A DNA stretch of 20,111 bases, taken from positions 1-20,111 of the forward strand of contig JBHJMP010001259.1 in NCBI GenBank assembly GCA_043381765.1. The letters run 5' to 3'. Shown here in pieces: positions 10,087 to 19,979 of the stretch; positions within the stretch are counted from its first letter, which is position 1; the number at the start of each line of letters is the position of its first letter. Source of the stretch: Collodictyon triciliatum. Lineage: Eukaryota; CRuMs. The notes under the pieces were generated by a model, which was given only the letters and a program-made list of their open reading frames with translations, had not been told where the DNA came from and made no database searches. The position numbers were made by a program, and so were the translations under genes.

Positions 10087-10320
10087 TCTACTACCGATCA
10101 GCGAGTCGATTATGCTACCGTTTTGACTCCGATTTCCGAATACGGCCGCAAACGCTACTCTCTTATCAAAATGCTATATTCTTTAGTTTCCAGAGTCGGC
10201 TACATAAAGATTTTCTTTGCCGTCAATAGCCACAGGGTAGGGTCGGTCAAACTGGCCATTTTTCTTATCTTTTTTTCCACCGACTGTCTTGAAGAACGTA
10301 AATTCATCGGAATATAGGTA
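10087..10320 (-). pseudogene. NHL beta-propeller repeat relic with two in-frame stops
   Basis: Read from 10320 downward, one frame gives GQFDRPYPVAIDGKENLYV followed by ADSGN, matching the NHL-repeat consensus (G.F..P.G.AVD..GN.YVADSGN.RIQ.F). The frame then meets TAA (10185-10183), Arg-Ile, TAG (10176-10174) and His-Phe-Asp, and stays open through a Phe-Gly stretch. The stops sit where the repeat normally has His/Asn/Gln and Gln, so C-to-T decay of CAA and CAG codons explains both. NHL repeats form beta-propellers for protein or RNA binding. Only about one and a half blades are visible and I could not find intact flanking blades, so I call a gene remnant. A genuine exon with unusual splicing is less likely. 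Confidence 0.6.
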
Positions 10321-11371
10321 TCAATAATGAGCTTTACAATCAATCATTGCTTTGCAACATTTGCTCGAAATTCACATGCCTCCCGGTCCATGCAGCAACT
10401 TCAAAATGATTAATCTGATGGAGTGATATCTAGAAGACCTGGGTTATAGACCAATATTTCCGATTGATTTTTCGTTTTCATCATTGGCAAAACCTTCTCA
10501 TTCTTTGAGTGTGTACAACCTACTCGCAAATGTTAGACTTTTGATATATTAGTCGATAAACAACCTATAGAATTGTAGTCTGGTTTGATTCTAAAGGGTG
10601 GAGTATTAGAATCAATCGATTCACTTTTCACTTCTCTCGTATCATATCTTCGTTTATTTGTGTTTCTATGGATATTGATGCAAAAATAAATGACTCGCTA
10701 ATGTGTTCCCAGGTTTTATGGAATTAATCTAGGAATTTTTGAGACCACTCCAAGTGGTGTGATTGCGATGGGTTTCTCAGATTTGGAGCAAGTGGTTCTC
10801 TGTTCTCGTAGTTCGAATTCATAAGAAAGGGTATTATGCCATAGCGTTTAAAAAAATGTGTAGGGTATTAGATTCACTAATATCAAAAAAAAATTATTCT
10901 TCCTTTCAATTTTGTGCAGGATGGCATAGTGTTTAAAAAAATGTGTAGGGTATTAGATTCACTAATATCAAATATTAAAAGGTGCCCAGGACATGAGGAA
11001 CGAAAGAATTTAAATGTTTACTTTTTTATATATTGGACATTAATCAATTCTCCTTATGACTGATGAAGCTCCATCTGTCAGTTACCTAGCATTGCAAAAG
11101 CGAATGATATGATTCATTTAAATAATGAGTATATGTCTACAAAATCTTTTCATGAAACTTTTGTTCTCTAATCATGGTAAAGTTATGAAAATTAAACATT
11201 TGACAATAAAGTCTTTATCATGAACACCAAGATTCATGCCGCCATGGCTTTCTTTAGAAAACATACCTCTCACCACAGAAGACACAGGAATGTATGCCAT
11301 CATAATTGCACTCTAGACCGTTATTTTTAAATAGAATTTGAGCGATAAGGTAATCCCTCTATCATTTCCAG
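10321..11371. other. Weakly coding interval with orphan exon-like stretch
   Basis: This interval is AT-rich and largely featureless apart from the tandem duplication listed separately. One plus-strand stretch, 10713-10807, follows an acceptor (TTCCCAG), is open, and ends near a possible donor (CTC|GTAGTT). Its translation (FYGINLGIFETTPSGV and onward) looks protein-like but matches nothing I recognise. Confidence 0.35.
10837..10973. repeat. Imperfect tandem duplication, period about 85 bp
   Basis: A block of about 50 bp beginning near ATAG(C/T)GTTTAAAAAA and ending ACTAATATCAAA occurs at about 10837-10888 and again at about 10922-10973, nearly identical. About 33 bp lie between the copies. 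Near-identity in otherwise unconstrained AT-rich sequence implies a recent local duplication. Confidence 0.9.
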
Positions 11372-11630
11372 CCCCAGATTCCCTTTTCAAGATCTCAGTG
11401 ATAATTTGTCACAGTTGAAAGATGCAAAGTCACAAACAGTTTTCTCACCCACACAAACGGGTCCATCATATAGTGAATATATAAATGTGAATTCATCTGA
11501 AGATGAAGTGTTAGATTTTTTTAACACATTCGGTGCAGAATGTATGTTGACAATTGTAAAGGAGCCTCACTACACTTTTCCAATAGTTATACTCTTCTTT
11601 CTTGGACGATATGTACCTACCAATTTCTTA
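11372..11630 (+). other. Orphan exon candidate, unrecognised
   Basis: A 259-nt stretch is bounded by a good acceptor (CTATCATTTCCAG) and a good donor (TTA|GTATGTAAG), with one frame open throughout (86 codons). The product begins RFPFQDLSDNLSQ, is acidic and Ser/Thr-rich in the middle, and ends hydrophobic (FPIVILFFLGRYVP). A possible following exon lies at about 11791-11847 (Arg-rich, ending KPE before a donor). No family is recognised and no start or stop was found, so this is either part of an unfinished gene or a chance frame. Confidence 0.3.
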
Positions 11631-11997
11631 GTATGTAAGAAACGAAAGTTTCTTTATTTAAAAAAATTAGGAGACAAGAGAAACCCATGAGGTGATATTA
11701 AAAAAAAAGAGAGTTATACGATAAGATAGTCATATGTATAAAGTTGTAGAGCATGCATAGATTGATCCACTTGGCATCGAAAGTTGGTTCAGTGCATAAG
11801 ATTTTCGATACGACGAGGTGCCCTCTTTAATAGATGTATGAAACCAGAGGTGCTTATCACCATTTTTGTCGGTGCTGTGATTTGTGTTGGAAGCTCCTCT
11901 ATTTTTTTGCAAACTGGCTATAATTTGTTTTGGTATCTTTCGCTAGATGGATTGATAGACATATGTCTTTCCAAAAAAGAACGATAACATGACTCAC

Positions 11998-12191
11998 CTC
12001 TGCGGCATATTGGGGCTCTGCTGCAGTAATCAGAATGAAATAAAACTTGAGTGCCTTTGATGCTCATTTTTCGAAACGTGGTGTAACTTGGAGTCAGTGA
12101 TGATTTTCCACTTCACGATGTCAAAGCCAAGCAAGGCCATGTTCTTGAGAAGTTTCATCTCGTGCATATCCAGCGTGTTTCTCGTCTTCAT
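11998..12191 (-). pseudogene. Exon-like fragment with apparent frameshift
   Basis: From an ATG at 12191 the minus strand reads MKTRNTLDMHEMKLLKNMAL and onward through GFDIVKWKIITDSKLHH before ending at TGA (12032-12030). In an adjacent frame the overlapping sequence reads KALKFYFILITAAEPQYAAE up to a consensus donor GCAGAG|GTGAGT at 11998. A single frameshift near 12055-12060 would unite them into one exon. No family is recognised. It lies downstream of the lipase stop on the same strand and upstream of the NHL relic, so both may be pieces of one decayed gene. Confidence 0.3.
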
Positions 12192-12234
12192 TATCCCTCT
12201 GGTAAATGGTGTCAGGTATTCGTGTTATTCATTG

Positions 12235-12594
12235 TTAATATGAAGCTCCCTGGATTTTATTTCTCTGGTTTTTATCTTGGATTATTTTTTGGGCCAATAA
12301 AACTAATAGCGATTTATACATGACGCATGCCTTTGCTCTCGAGCGGCGAAACAGGTTGTGTTCAAAATAACCTGTGATTTTCTTTCGCTGGAGATAAACA
12401 AAAGGCTTGGTTCTTGCAGTCATCAACACAACAGAAAAAAAGTCATCAGTATAGTTTATTGGTTGCCTACAATATTGCGAGCAAACATTCGCCATTTTCT
12501 TCTCTCCCTCGTGGCAGTATCCTCTCTTCCAGTCTTTTCTTGTCTTTCGTTCATGCGGGGGCAATAGACGGCTTTGATAAATCACGCTCTACAT
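12235..12594 (-). other. Lipase 3'-flanking region, one frame open
   Basis: Directly after the lipase stop (TAG), the same frame reads ATG, TAG, then stays open for about 119 codons to a TAA near 12235. The translation is Lys/Arg-rich and matches nothing I recognise. I treat it as 3' UTR and intergenic sequence, because the lipase domain is already complete before the stop. Confidence 0.4.
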
Positions 12595-15500
12595 CTATTG
12601 AAGTACTCGATCTGTGTACCCCTCGCATATTTTCCCATCCGATGTGGCATAGTCTCTGCCGAAAGGGTCCCCACAAACACGCGATATCTCGCAAATAATA
12701 TTGTGCAGCTTGTGGCAATCACCTGATGTAACGCCGAAGGGGCATTCCATCGCAGTCGAAAGAATACCTTGCGAGTCAATCCCGGTCACCAAGTCCTATT
12801 TTGAGCAAATCCAAGAGACATCAATTCTCAGTGCGAGTCAGAGTAACATTGTAAGTTTTCTTTTTTCTGTTTTATTTTATTTTATTTTATTTTATTTTAT
12901 TTTATTTTATTTTATTTTATTTTATTTTATTTTATTTTATTTTATTTTATTTTATTTTATTTTATTTTATTTTCTCTCGTAATGGCTTATTTTGTTTTGG
13001 TTATGGTAGGATTTGGAATAGGGTACAAAATTGTGATTAAAATGACATTCTCTGCATAGATGTTAATTCCAGAATCATCCACTAAGTCGACTGAGCTTAT
13101 TCCGAATCTCATATACGAAAGCTTAATGCCAGGCCCACCAAAGTAAACTGCGATGGTATTTGTCCGTGCAGCTGCTATATGCGCAATACCACCACCAAAA
13201 CTGTGTCCTGTAAGCACAACCTATGCACCAATTATGAATAGTATTTTAAGCAAAATAAAAATAATTCTGATGATGTATTATTTTTATTTGCTGTAGACCT
13301 TATCAAAAGCGTGGTATGTAATCGATTCCAATATGAAATGTGTCAATTTACACTGTATTGTGGATTCGATTTCATGATTTCCTTAACACGGTTGGTAACC
13401 TCTTCATAATACTGTCCGTCTTTTGTGTTCGTCCATTGCATCATGACCTGTGTCGCATAAAGAAATCTTGCCCGAAGCTGATGAAAATATCAACAAAGAT
13501 CTTAGATCAAAAATTATTTTGGATATTATCGAAAGAACTGGCCACTGTATATACCACTATCTAATAATTTGATAAGCGAAGAAAAACCAAACCTCATCTG
13601 GCCACAGGAATATTGTCGGGACAAAAATATTCGCCAATTCGAAAGAGATGCTGTCTACCCATATGGCAGCGCTTTGAATCCAATCCTCCAAGTGATGAGA
13701 ACCTTATCAAAACAGCAATATTAGTGCGGGAAAATCTCGTTTATGATGAAATATTACTGCACGAACCTCTCACTGAAATTATATAAGTTTTTTGGTATAT
13801 TGTATCGATATAAAATTCGCAATAGTATGCTGTATTGTAGCTATCCTCCGTGCATTGAAGTAAATTGACGCGACGATGAAACCATGTATTGGTATACTCA
13901 TTTTTCAGAGCCCAATCATTCTGCAGGTCATTATGGTCTCCTAGATGAGTTATCTAAAAAAAATTAATAATTTACCCTCTTTTTATTTTCGTGTCTCTAT
14001 GTTATTTAAAAAAAAAAATCATGATGAGCCATAAGACCTTAGAAATGTAGGCGTAATCCAATGCTGAGAGTCCTTCGTAGGTATTTGAGCAGAAGGAATA
14101 AGGAATGAACCCCTTATTAATTAGAAAGAAAAATTGTGTCATTTTGAGCGTAATCAAACATAGTATGAGACAATCCCCCGCGAAATAGAAAAAAAAAGTG
14201 AAGCACAGACCGGTTGGACATTTTTTGGAGGGTAATGTCGACCAGTATATATTGCATATCCAGTATCGTACTGATGAAATTATTTTTATAGTTAAAACTT
14301 TGGATCGAATAGAAAAAATGTTAAAAAAAAAGTATGCAGTCTACACATTTTTAACATGCAAGCATGTTATGATCTTGTGGAATAGCTTTTATGGCGCTGT
14401 TTTTTCCTTCATTCGATTCAAAATGAAATAACTTTTATGCTAAATCATTTGATAACCAACCTCGTATCGAACCCAGCCACCCACCCCAAGAACTATCAAG
14501 CAGTACCCAATAGCGATGACGAAATACATGGCTATATTCAAGGATTGCCAGTGAATTTGTTATATCCACCTGTGTATTATAATTGTAAACTCGAAAACAC
14601 TAATAATTACCTAAAGCTGTTCTTAAAACAAAACTTGAGCGATGCTTTCCTTTTTCTTTTGTTCGATCTATTTGATTGGCTGTGGTTTTTTGGCATATCT
14701 TATATTTTATTCCTAGCTCCGTTCTATCCAATCCTTCAATCTCGGAAAGAATCAGTTCCCCATACTTGTCAGTCAAGTTTTCGAATTCATCCTATTTAAA
14801 ATTTAAAGGGGATAAAAAAAAATTGCGTTTGGGGCTTAAAATTTGAAAGATTTTCTTTTACCTCGAACAAGGGTTGGATGTAAGTAATGTTAACCGCCAA
14901 ACCGAAAAACATTGCCATACTTAAAGGCCAGGTACCTGAGATGAGACACGACAGCCACATGGTTATTCCTATGGCTGTTTTGAGGCCGAAGTATGTGTCA
15001 TGTATTAAGGCATGATGATTGTTGGCAAATGATACGAATGTATCAAGAGTTTTTTTGAGTTCTGATACAACTGGATTGCAACAACGATTTTCCCTCTCAT
15101 CTGCAGAGCCAATTTTTTTGCTTCTAACATTATTTGAGACTCTTTTGTAAGACTGAACTCCGAGAACAATCAACTCGGGAATCTTTATTGCACAAAGTGT
15201 GGCCATAAGTCCTTTCAAAACCGATGTCTTTAAATGAATTGTAATCACAACGTAGAAAATAATATGAACCAATTCGATGAACATAGGGATATTGGACCAT
15301 TTAGCAGGACATCTAGAAATATTCGGAAAAATTAACATCGTTGTTTGAAACTATGTCGGGCTGTAGACAACCCCTAAAACCCCTTCCTTATCTTGAATCG
15401 AATAATGAAGAAAAAAATCGTCTTCGATTGGAAAATAGAAAAAAAGCAGGGAATTTGAGAAGAAAATACCTTTCGATAGCATGCTCTTTATCCTTATCTA

Positions 15501-17554
15501 TTTTGATGTTGATTCCCCACGACCAATCGATAACATTTTTAGTGAACGGAACACGTGATATCCAGATGAGGAAGTTAAGAACAGTTTTACACTCTATTTA
15601 ATGAAATCCAAGACAAGCATCACTTATTTTAGAGGGAGAAAGGGTAACTATGGTCAAGCTTTACGAGATTATTTTTTCTTTCTTTTTATTTTTATATTCT
15701 TGTGATAGATAAAAAAAAAGTTACGGCTTTCTTCCTTAATGTCCTTAGGAGAGTCTCTTGTCTTATAGTTTATCCTATAGTGTAACAGATATATTGAAAA
15801 GATCGAAAATTGCTCGGTAATATGTGCGTATCACGTCGTAGTATGTGTTTGATGGGATGCAATTTACACTTGATGTTATATGAGAAAAAATTAATAAAAC
15901 CATCTCCTTGCCGAAAGTGATGCAAAGAATAAACAAAAAATGGGAAAGGAGACCAACTATTGTGTATGATGGCATAGTTAGCACTTTTCAGATTAAAATC
16001 CCCCACTATACATACCACCCAAGAAATCCACAACGGAATAGAAATGCTCAGGACGAAGGAGAACACGAAGAATGTAACGGCTGAGAGACTCAACCCATCT
16101 GGCTCATAAAATTGTTCGATAAACTCTCTAAAATCCTTCGTCAAATAAAAAAATTAATGAACACTGCCCGTTGGGTGTTAAGTTTCGTGTTGGAAATGAA
16201 TACAAGTAGTAAAATTATATCAAAAGATGGATAACGGAATCTAGGAACCTTTTGCTCCTTGGAATCTGAACATCTTTTTGCCAGAATTTGGAATAGGGCA
16301 ATTAAGAGATACAGGACCAACTGTACGGTTTCGGTTGAGATAGAGATAAATCTCAATATTTCATATTTACAATCCAACAAAAAAAATTAAATATTATTCA
16401 CATTTATCAAGATTTCGAAGATAATACTCACGTAGGGAATCAATCCTAGGATCATGGACAAACGCACTACAGATATTGGTAGAATAACGGATAATCCAAA
16501 CGCACACAGCCCAAACTTCGTTTCATGTCTTATTGTTTCAAGGTTACCTAGAATGTTTTCTATCATAATAAAAAGAATCCTTAGGCAGCATGTATTTAAA
16601 GAATTAAAAGCACTGATTACAAAGGCCAATGTGATATTTCCCACCGAATAATTGAATGGTGAAGCGAAACCCAACAGCAATATCCTTAAGAAACATCAGA
16701 GATTCATGCAGGAGAATGGACAACACAAAGGCAAAAATCTGACAAGCTGACAGGGTGCAAATGATGATGCAGAAGGATAACCATCTGGTGGCATGAATAA
16801 AGGATTGATATTGAATTTTAGGCGCGCGAAAGAAAAAATAGAATGTACTCATTTGTCGAGCTCCCAGACAAATCCTTGATGTCCTGAAATCCCAGCTGAT
16901 AGACAACTGTCAACGGAATCTACAGCAAAAGTGTCAAAATCAACATCCTTGAAAGACTGTTTAACTGAAATATAGAAGAAGAAAAAAGCAGGCACCCTGA
17001 GTGTGTAAAAAGAAAGTTTGTAACATGAACTATTAGAAGAATTTGGGATAAGCAACCTTGATTGTGAAAAGAAGCACGAAAAAAATCGTCATAGAAAAGG
17101 CCACAGCACAAAGAAATCTTGCTAACAGTATCAAAACGGTAGGTCCGTCCCCATTTGCAGTAATCATCACTTCACAGAGGTTTATATCGTTAAAAAAAAA
17201 AAACAATTTTTGTCTCTACCTAACAACACAAAAAAGTATATGTGCTAGGTATTTCAAAATGTATGAATATATAATCCTACTTCCGTCCATACTAGCTTCG
17301 CCCTCAATATTTGGGATTGCTGGTCCGGGGCCATCTGTTGGCGGTGTGGCTAACGTTTCTGCTTCATTCTTGATTGAGAGGGATATTGTGGGGTGGCACA
17401 GGAAATCAAAAGCCTTCTTAATAAATCCAGATGCTGCCTCCACAATTGATCCAACAACATCCTGGCTGTGTTCTTGGGCGTCATTGGTGTTGGGTCTGTC
17501 TCCTGCCTGGTGCTCATTTTCCAAAAGCTTCATATCCACGTTCTTGTGCGCCAT
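12595..17554 (-). CDS. Polytopic membrane protein with C-terminal class-3 lipase domain
   Basis: Model of 19 exons: 17554-17281, 17169-17057, 16919-16849, 16784-16645, 16547-16432, 16320-16249, 16135-16016, 15956-15901, 15774-15725, 15593-15470, 15312-14862, 14791-14611, 14531-14461, 14112-14038, 13953-13767, 13702-13593, 13477-13352, 13220-13047, 12795-12595. They join in phase to 903 residues ending in TAG. Residues 1-100 are polar and probably cytosolic. About ten hydrophobic segments lie between 104 and 608. Residues about 640-880 form an alpha/beta-hydrolase class-3 lipase: SVRGSHHLEDW (oxyanion-side motif, 698-708), nucleophile elbow TGHSFGGG with Ser786, probable catalytic Asp838 in ENDLVTGID, and probable His865 in GDCHKLHN. 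Cys855, Cys864 and later Cys residues suggest disulphides and a luminal or extracellular domain. It probably hydrolyses acylglycerols or phospholipids at a membrane; the substrate is unknown. Diacylglycerol lipases share the layout but have fewer membrane spans. The start has a good context (GACCATGG). Confidence 0.83.
12868..12973 (-). repeat. (TAAAA)n pentamer repeat in the lipase last intron
   Basis: About twenty TTTTA units on the plus strand, which read TAAAA on the coding strand, lie in the last intron (13046-12796) of the lipase gene. Unlike the octamer repeats in the first gene, this tract is A-rich in the transcript, so it is not an extended polypyrimidine tract. Confidence 0.95.
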
Positions 17555-17742
17555 GGTCGCTACGTCTGCCGTATTGTGAAAGGGTGATTATATTTTGGGA
17601 AGAAGGTTACGCTCCTCTGCATCTTTGCTACTTTCTCTGCTTCAAATTAAGGAAAGTATCGAGTGTGGTTGTCTCTGGAATAAAGCGCGAGTGGTTACCA
17701 GCTCATCTGTTCTATGATTCACCTTAACGGTCTTGGACGCCC
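17555..17742. promoter_or_regulatory. Probable divergent promoter region
   Basis: This short interval precedes the lipase start on the minus strand and the first exon-like stretch of the small plus-strand gene. A shared bidirectional promoter would fit the spacing. No specific promoter element was identified. One minus-strand frame is open across part of it (residues such as KTVKVNHRTDELVTT), so a lipase 5'-UTR exon is also possible. Confidence 0.3.
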
Positions 17743-18508
17743 CCGCAGTCGCTCCTGTCAAACCCACGCATCAATCCCAACTCACCCCGCGTCCCGAAAC
17801 GGCCTACTCACAAAATTTAAAAAAGGTAACGCGGTCTTCATTCATCTTTTTGTGGAAGATAAAAATATTTCCTTCAAAGTCGCTATAATATCGATATCTA
17901 GTCAATATTTCGCTTGTATATTGTCATAGAATCAATATCATTACATTAATATGAGTAATTGGGATATAGGAATACATCGCGCCTTAACAATTTACTTTTG
18001 ATGCAGCTATGCTCCAAAGCCTTCGATGTTCGTATGCAAAAGAGAAGATGAAGATACCAAAAGAGGTTTTTCGGTCTGCTCCGTCAAAATAGGGTCTAAA
18101 CCAGGCGGCAACAAGTGCCACGGACACAAGTTGGAAATGTTCCTTTCGTTACTTTTAAACCTCCTCTGGGCGATTTTATTTTGCAGATGCGGCTGCTTTC
18201 GCAATAATCTCGCTCCATTATTTATATTACTATTTGCAGGTGCGTTGTAGTCATAGACGAAGATAACTCTCATACTTATTTTCTGGAGATGGGTTACTTG
18301 GATGTATTGTAACTGAGCTGCGTTATCGGCTTGATAAAAAAAATCAAGAAATAGTTCTGAAGGTGAGTTGAGAAGGTACTACTGGACTTGGATTTTTCCT
18401 TTATTTTTTCTTCTTTTTTTTTTTTGCTCTAAAATTATTAATCTTGCGGGTTTGGAAACTTTTATCATTCACTTTCAGTCGATAATTAGCCCAAGTATTT
18501 TTCTTTGA
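17743..18508 (+). CDS. Small unrecognised protein, 5' end unresolved
   Basis: A plus-strand exon series is visible. Exon A is open up to a donor (AAAAAG|GTAACG at 17826) and encodes a Pro/Gln/Thr-rich peptide ending ETAYSQNLKK. Possible further exons are 18020-18065, 18187-18239, 18318-18362 and 18479-18508, ending in TGA. They join in phase and give a short hydrophobic, Tyr-rich segment (AIISLHYLYYYLQ), a basic stretch (LRYRLDKKNQEIVLK) and SIISPSIFL. The donor CTGAAG|GTGAGT and the acceptor CACTTTCAG are strong. An alternative model keeps 18007-18239 as one exon and gives a Cys-rich, single-membrane-span protein. No start codon is fixed and no family is recognised. The stop lies only 20 nt from that of the convergent FKBP gene. 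Confidence 0.4.
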
Positions 18509-18528
18509 TTTTTTTATATAAAAAAACT

Positions 18529-19882
18529 TCATTTTGAGAAAATATTCCGATATATTTGTTTTTGTGCCTTTTCATACTCCGCCTCTTGAGCCGGGAGTTG
18601 TCTCAGTGCCTGCGCGATAGATTTATCGTCTGGAGAATGCTTTTGTGCAGTTTGAAAATCCAATTTTGCCATTTCGAACTCATATCTGCCAACATGGGCC
18701 TGACCACGACGGAAAATAGCCTTCACGTTGGATGGGTCTTCTTTGAGCACCTTTTGGTTTCATCAGAAAATGTTAAACAATCCAATACTATGCTGCATCA
18801 AGAAACGCCTTTATCAAAAACACCAACATCTCATAAAAATTAATAGCAAACAGTAAATATGCGTAGAAAATACGAAAGGAAAATTTTGGTTGGTTTGATT
18901 CATGAATTAAAGATATTTAAATTTAAACCCTCAGATAACTTAAGTTATTGGAATATCAACCAATTTTTTTTTTCATCGAAGTAATTTTGCTGTTACCAGT
19001 TCGCAATATTTCACAGCTTCTGCATAATCTTTGAGCTTCAAATATCCAGCAGACAGGTTCAAATTCAATGATAGTTTCATATCACCAGCTTTGGCCTCTT
19101 GCTCGGAATCGGCGTCTTCCAATTTACTCAAAATTTCTAGAGCCTGGATAGAGTTGTTGAATCATATCAGTAAAGGCAGACTTTGATATATTACGGAGAG
19201 CATTTACCAAGGATTAGTAATGACAATCAGTCATATATATTTATGGGTGGAACCATTCGGAATGGATAGAAAAATTGAAAAAATCACCTTTGTGTATCGT
19301 TCCACAGCTTTTGAGTAATCGCCAGCCCGATGAAGCGTATTTCCTTCCTCTCTTAACTCTGACGCTGTGTCCATCTTTTCCTCGAGAGTCATGTCAATTG
19401 TATGTTTCTAATGTGGTTTTAATATATGTGAATTTATGGGTGTCATGTATCCAAGTTTCGTTTCATTTTTCGGTGTTGTATTATCTGTGAATTTGGTGGC
19501 TTGTCTTTAAACTGCCATGTATGTACTACCACAAACCAGCTTTCTTTCAAAATCGATGAGTTCTATTTCAAATGAAAGCGACTCATTTGGAGGCACTTTT
19601 GGGGGGCTTCCTGCTGATTGATATCCATATTCTGGACTGCACCTCACAATACAGCGCTCACCCTCTTTCATGGATGCAATAGCATAATCCACGGCGGGAA
19701 CCACGTATCCTTTGGTAATTCATGGATGAATATATGGCAATGACATATTTTATATTTTCAGTTGCTAGTATTAGCCTATAAGACAAAATACAAACTATGT
19801 CCAAGCTCAAACTTGAGCGGCTCTTTCCTTTCGACACTAGAATCAAATATGCTCTCATCGCTCAACCGAGCGATGTAATTGA
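18529..19882 (-). CDS. FKBP-type peptidyl-prolyl isomerase with TPR domain (5' end missing)
   Basis: Five exons, 19882-19796, 19709-19537, 19407-19288, 19143-18997 and 18750-18529, join in phase to about 249 residues ending in TGA. The first exon needs an upstream partner, so the N-terminus lies beyond the window. The FKBP domain runs from NYIARLSDESIFDSS through PEYGYQSAGSPP and PPNESLSFEIELIDF. A TPR region follows, with REEGNTLHRAGDYSKAVERY, then LNLSAGYLKLKDYAEAVKYC, then NVKAIFRRGQAHVGRYEFEM: three repeats of the kind that bind the C-terminus of Hsp90. The layout matches FKBP4/5, FKBP8 and plant ROF1-type co-chaperones. Against FKBP12, Tyr26, Phe36, Asp37, Tyr82 and Phe99 positions are kept, but the active-site floor Trp59 is Val and Phe46 is Leu, so isomerase activity may be weak. 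There is no C-terminal membrane anchor after the TPRs, which argues against FKBP8. Confidence 0.92.
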
Positions 19883-19979
19883 CTGTTTCATACATTTATG
19901 TTAATTATTATAATTTTGTTTGCAGAATTGGTTTTTAACAAAAGAAAAAAAGATGGCTATTGAAGAGAAATGCATACAA
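19883..19979 (-). other. Intron leading to missing upstream FKBP exons
   Basis: The sequence upstream of the first visible FKBP exon ends in an acceptor (GAAACAG) and is AT-rich with no coding signal. It is taken as the 3' part of an intron whose donor lies outside the window or inside the terminal repeat. Confidence 0.5.

Noticed and set aside
10174-12597. Reassigned genetic code with TAA/TAG as glutamine
   Set aside because: The AIMP1-type gene ends in TAG at the family's usual C-terminus, the lipase domain is complete before its TAG, and no sense TAA/TAG is needed in any of the four confident gene models.
12701-12982. Plus-strand frame with repeated Phe/Ile/Leu/Tyr
   Set aside because: It is the antisense of lipase exon 19 plus the TTTTA repeat.
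17058-17579. Plus-strand frame of 173 codons
   Set aside because: It lies antisense to the first two lipase exons, which have a good start context, matching phases and a membrane segment.
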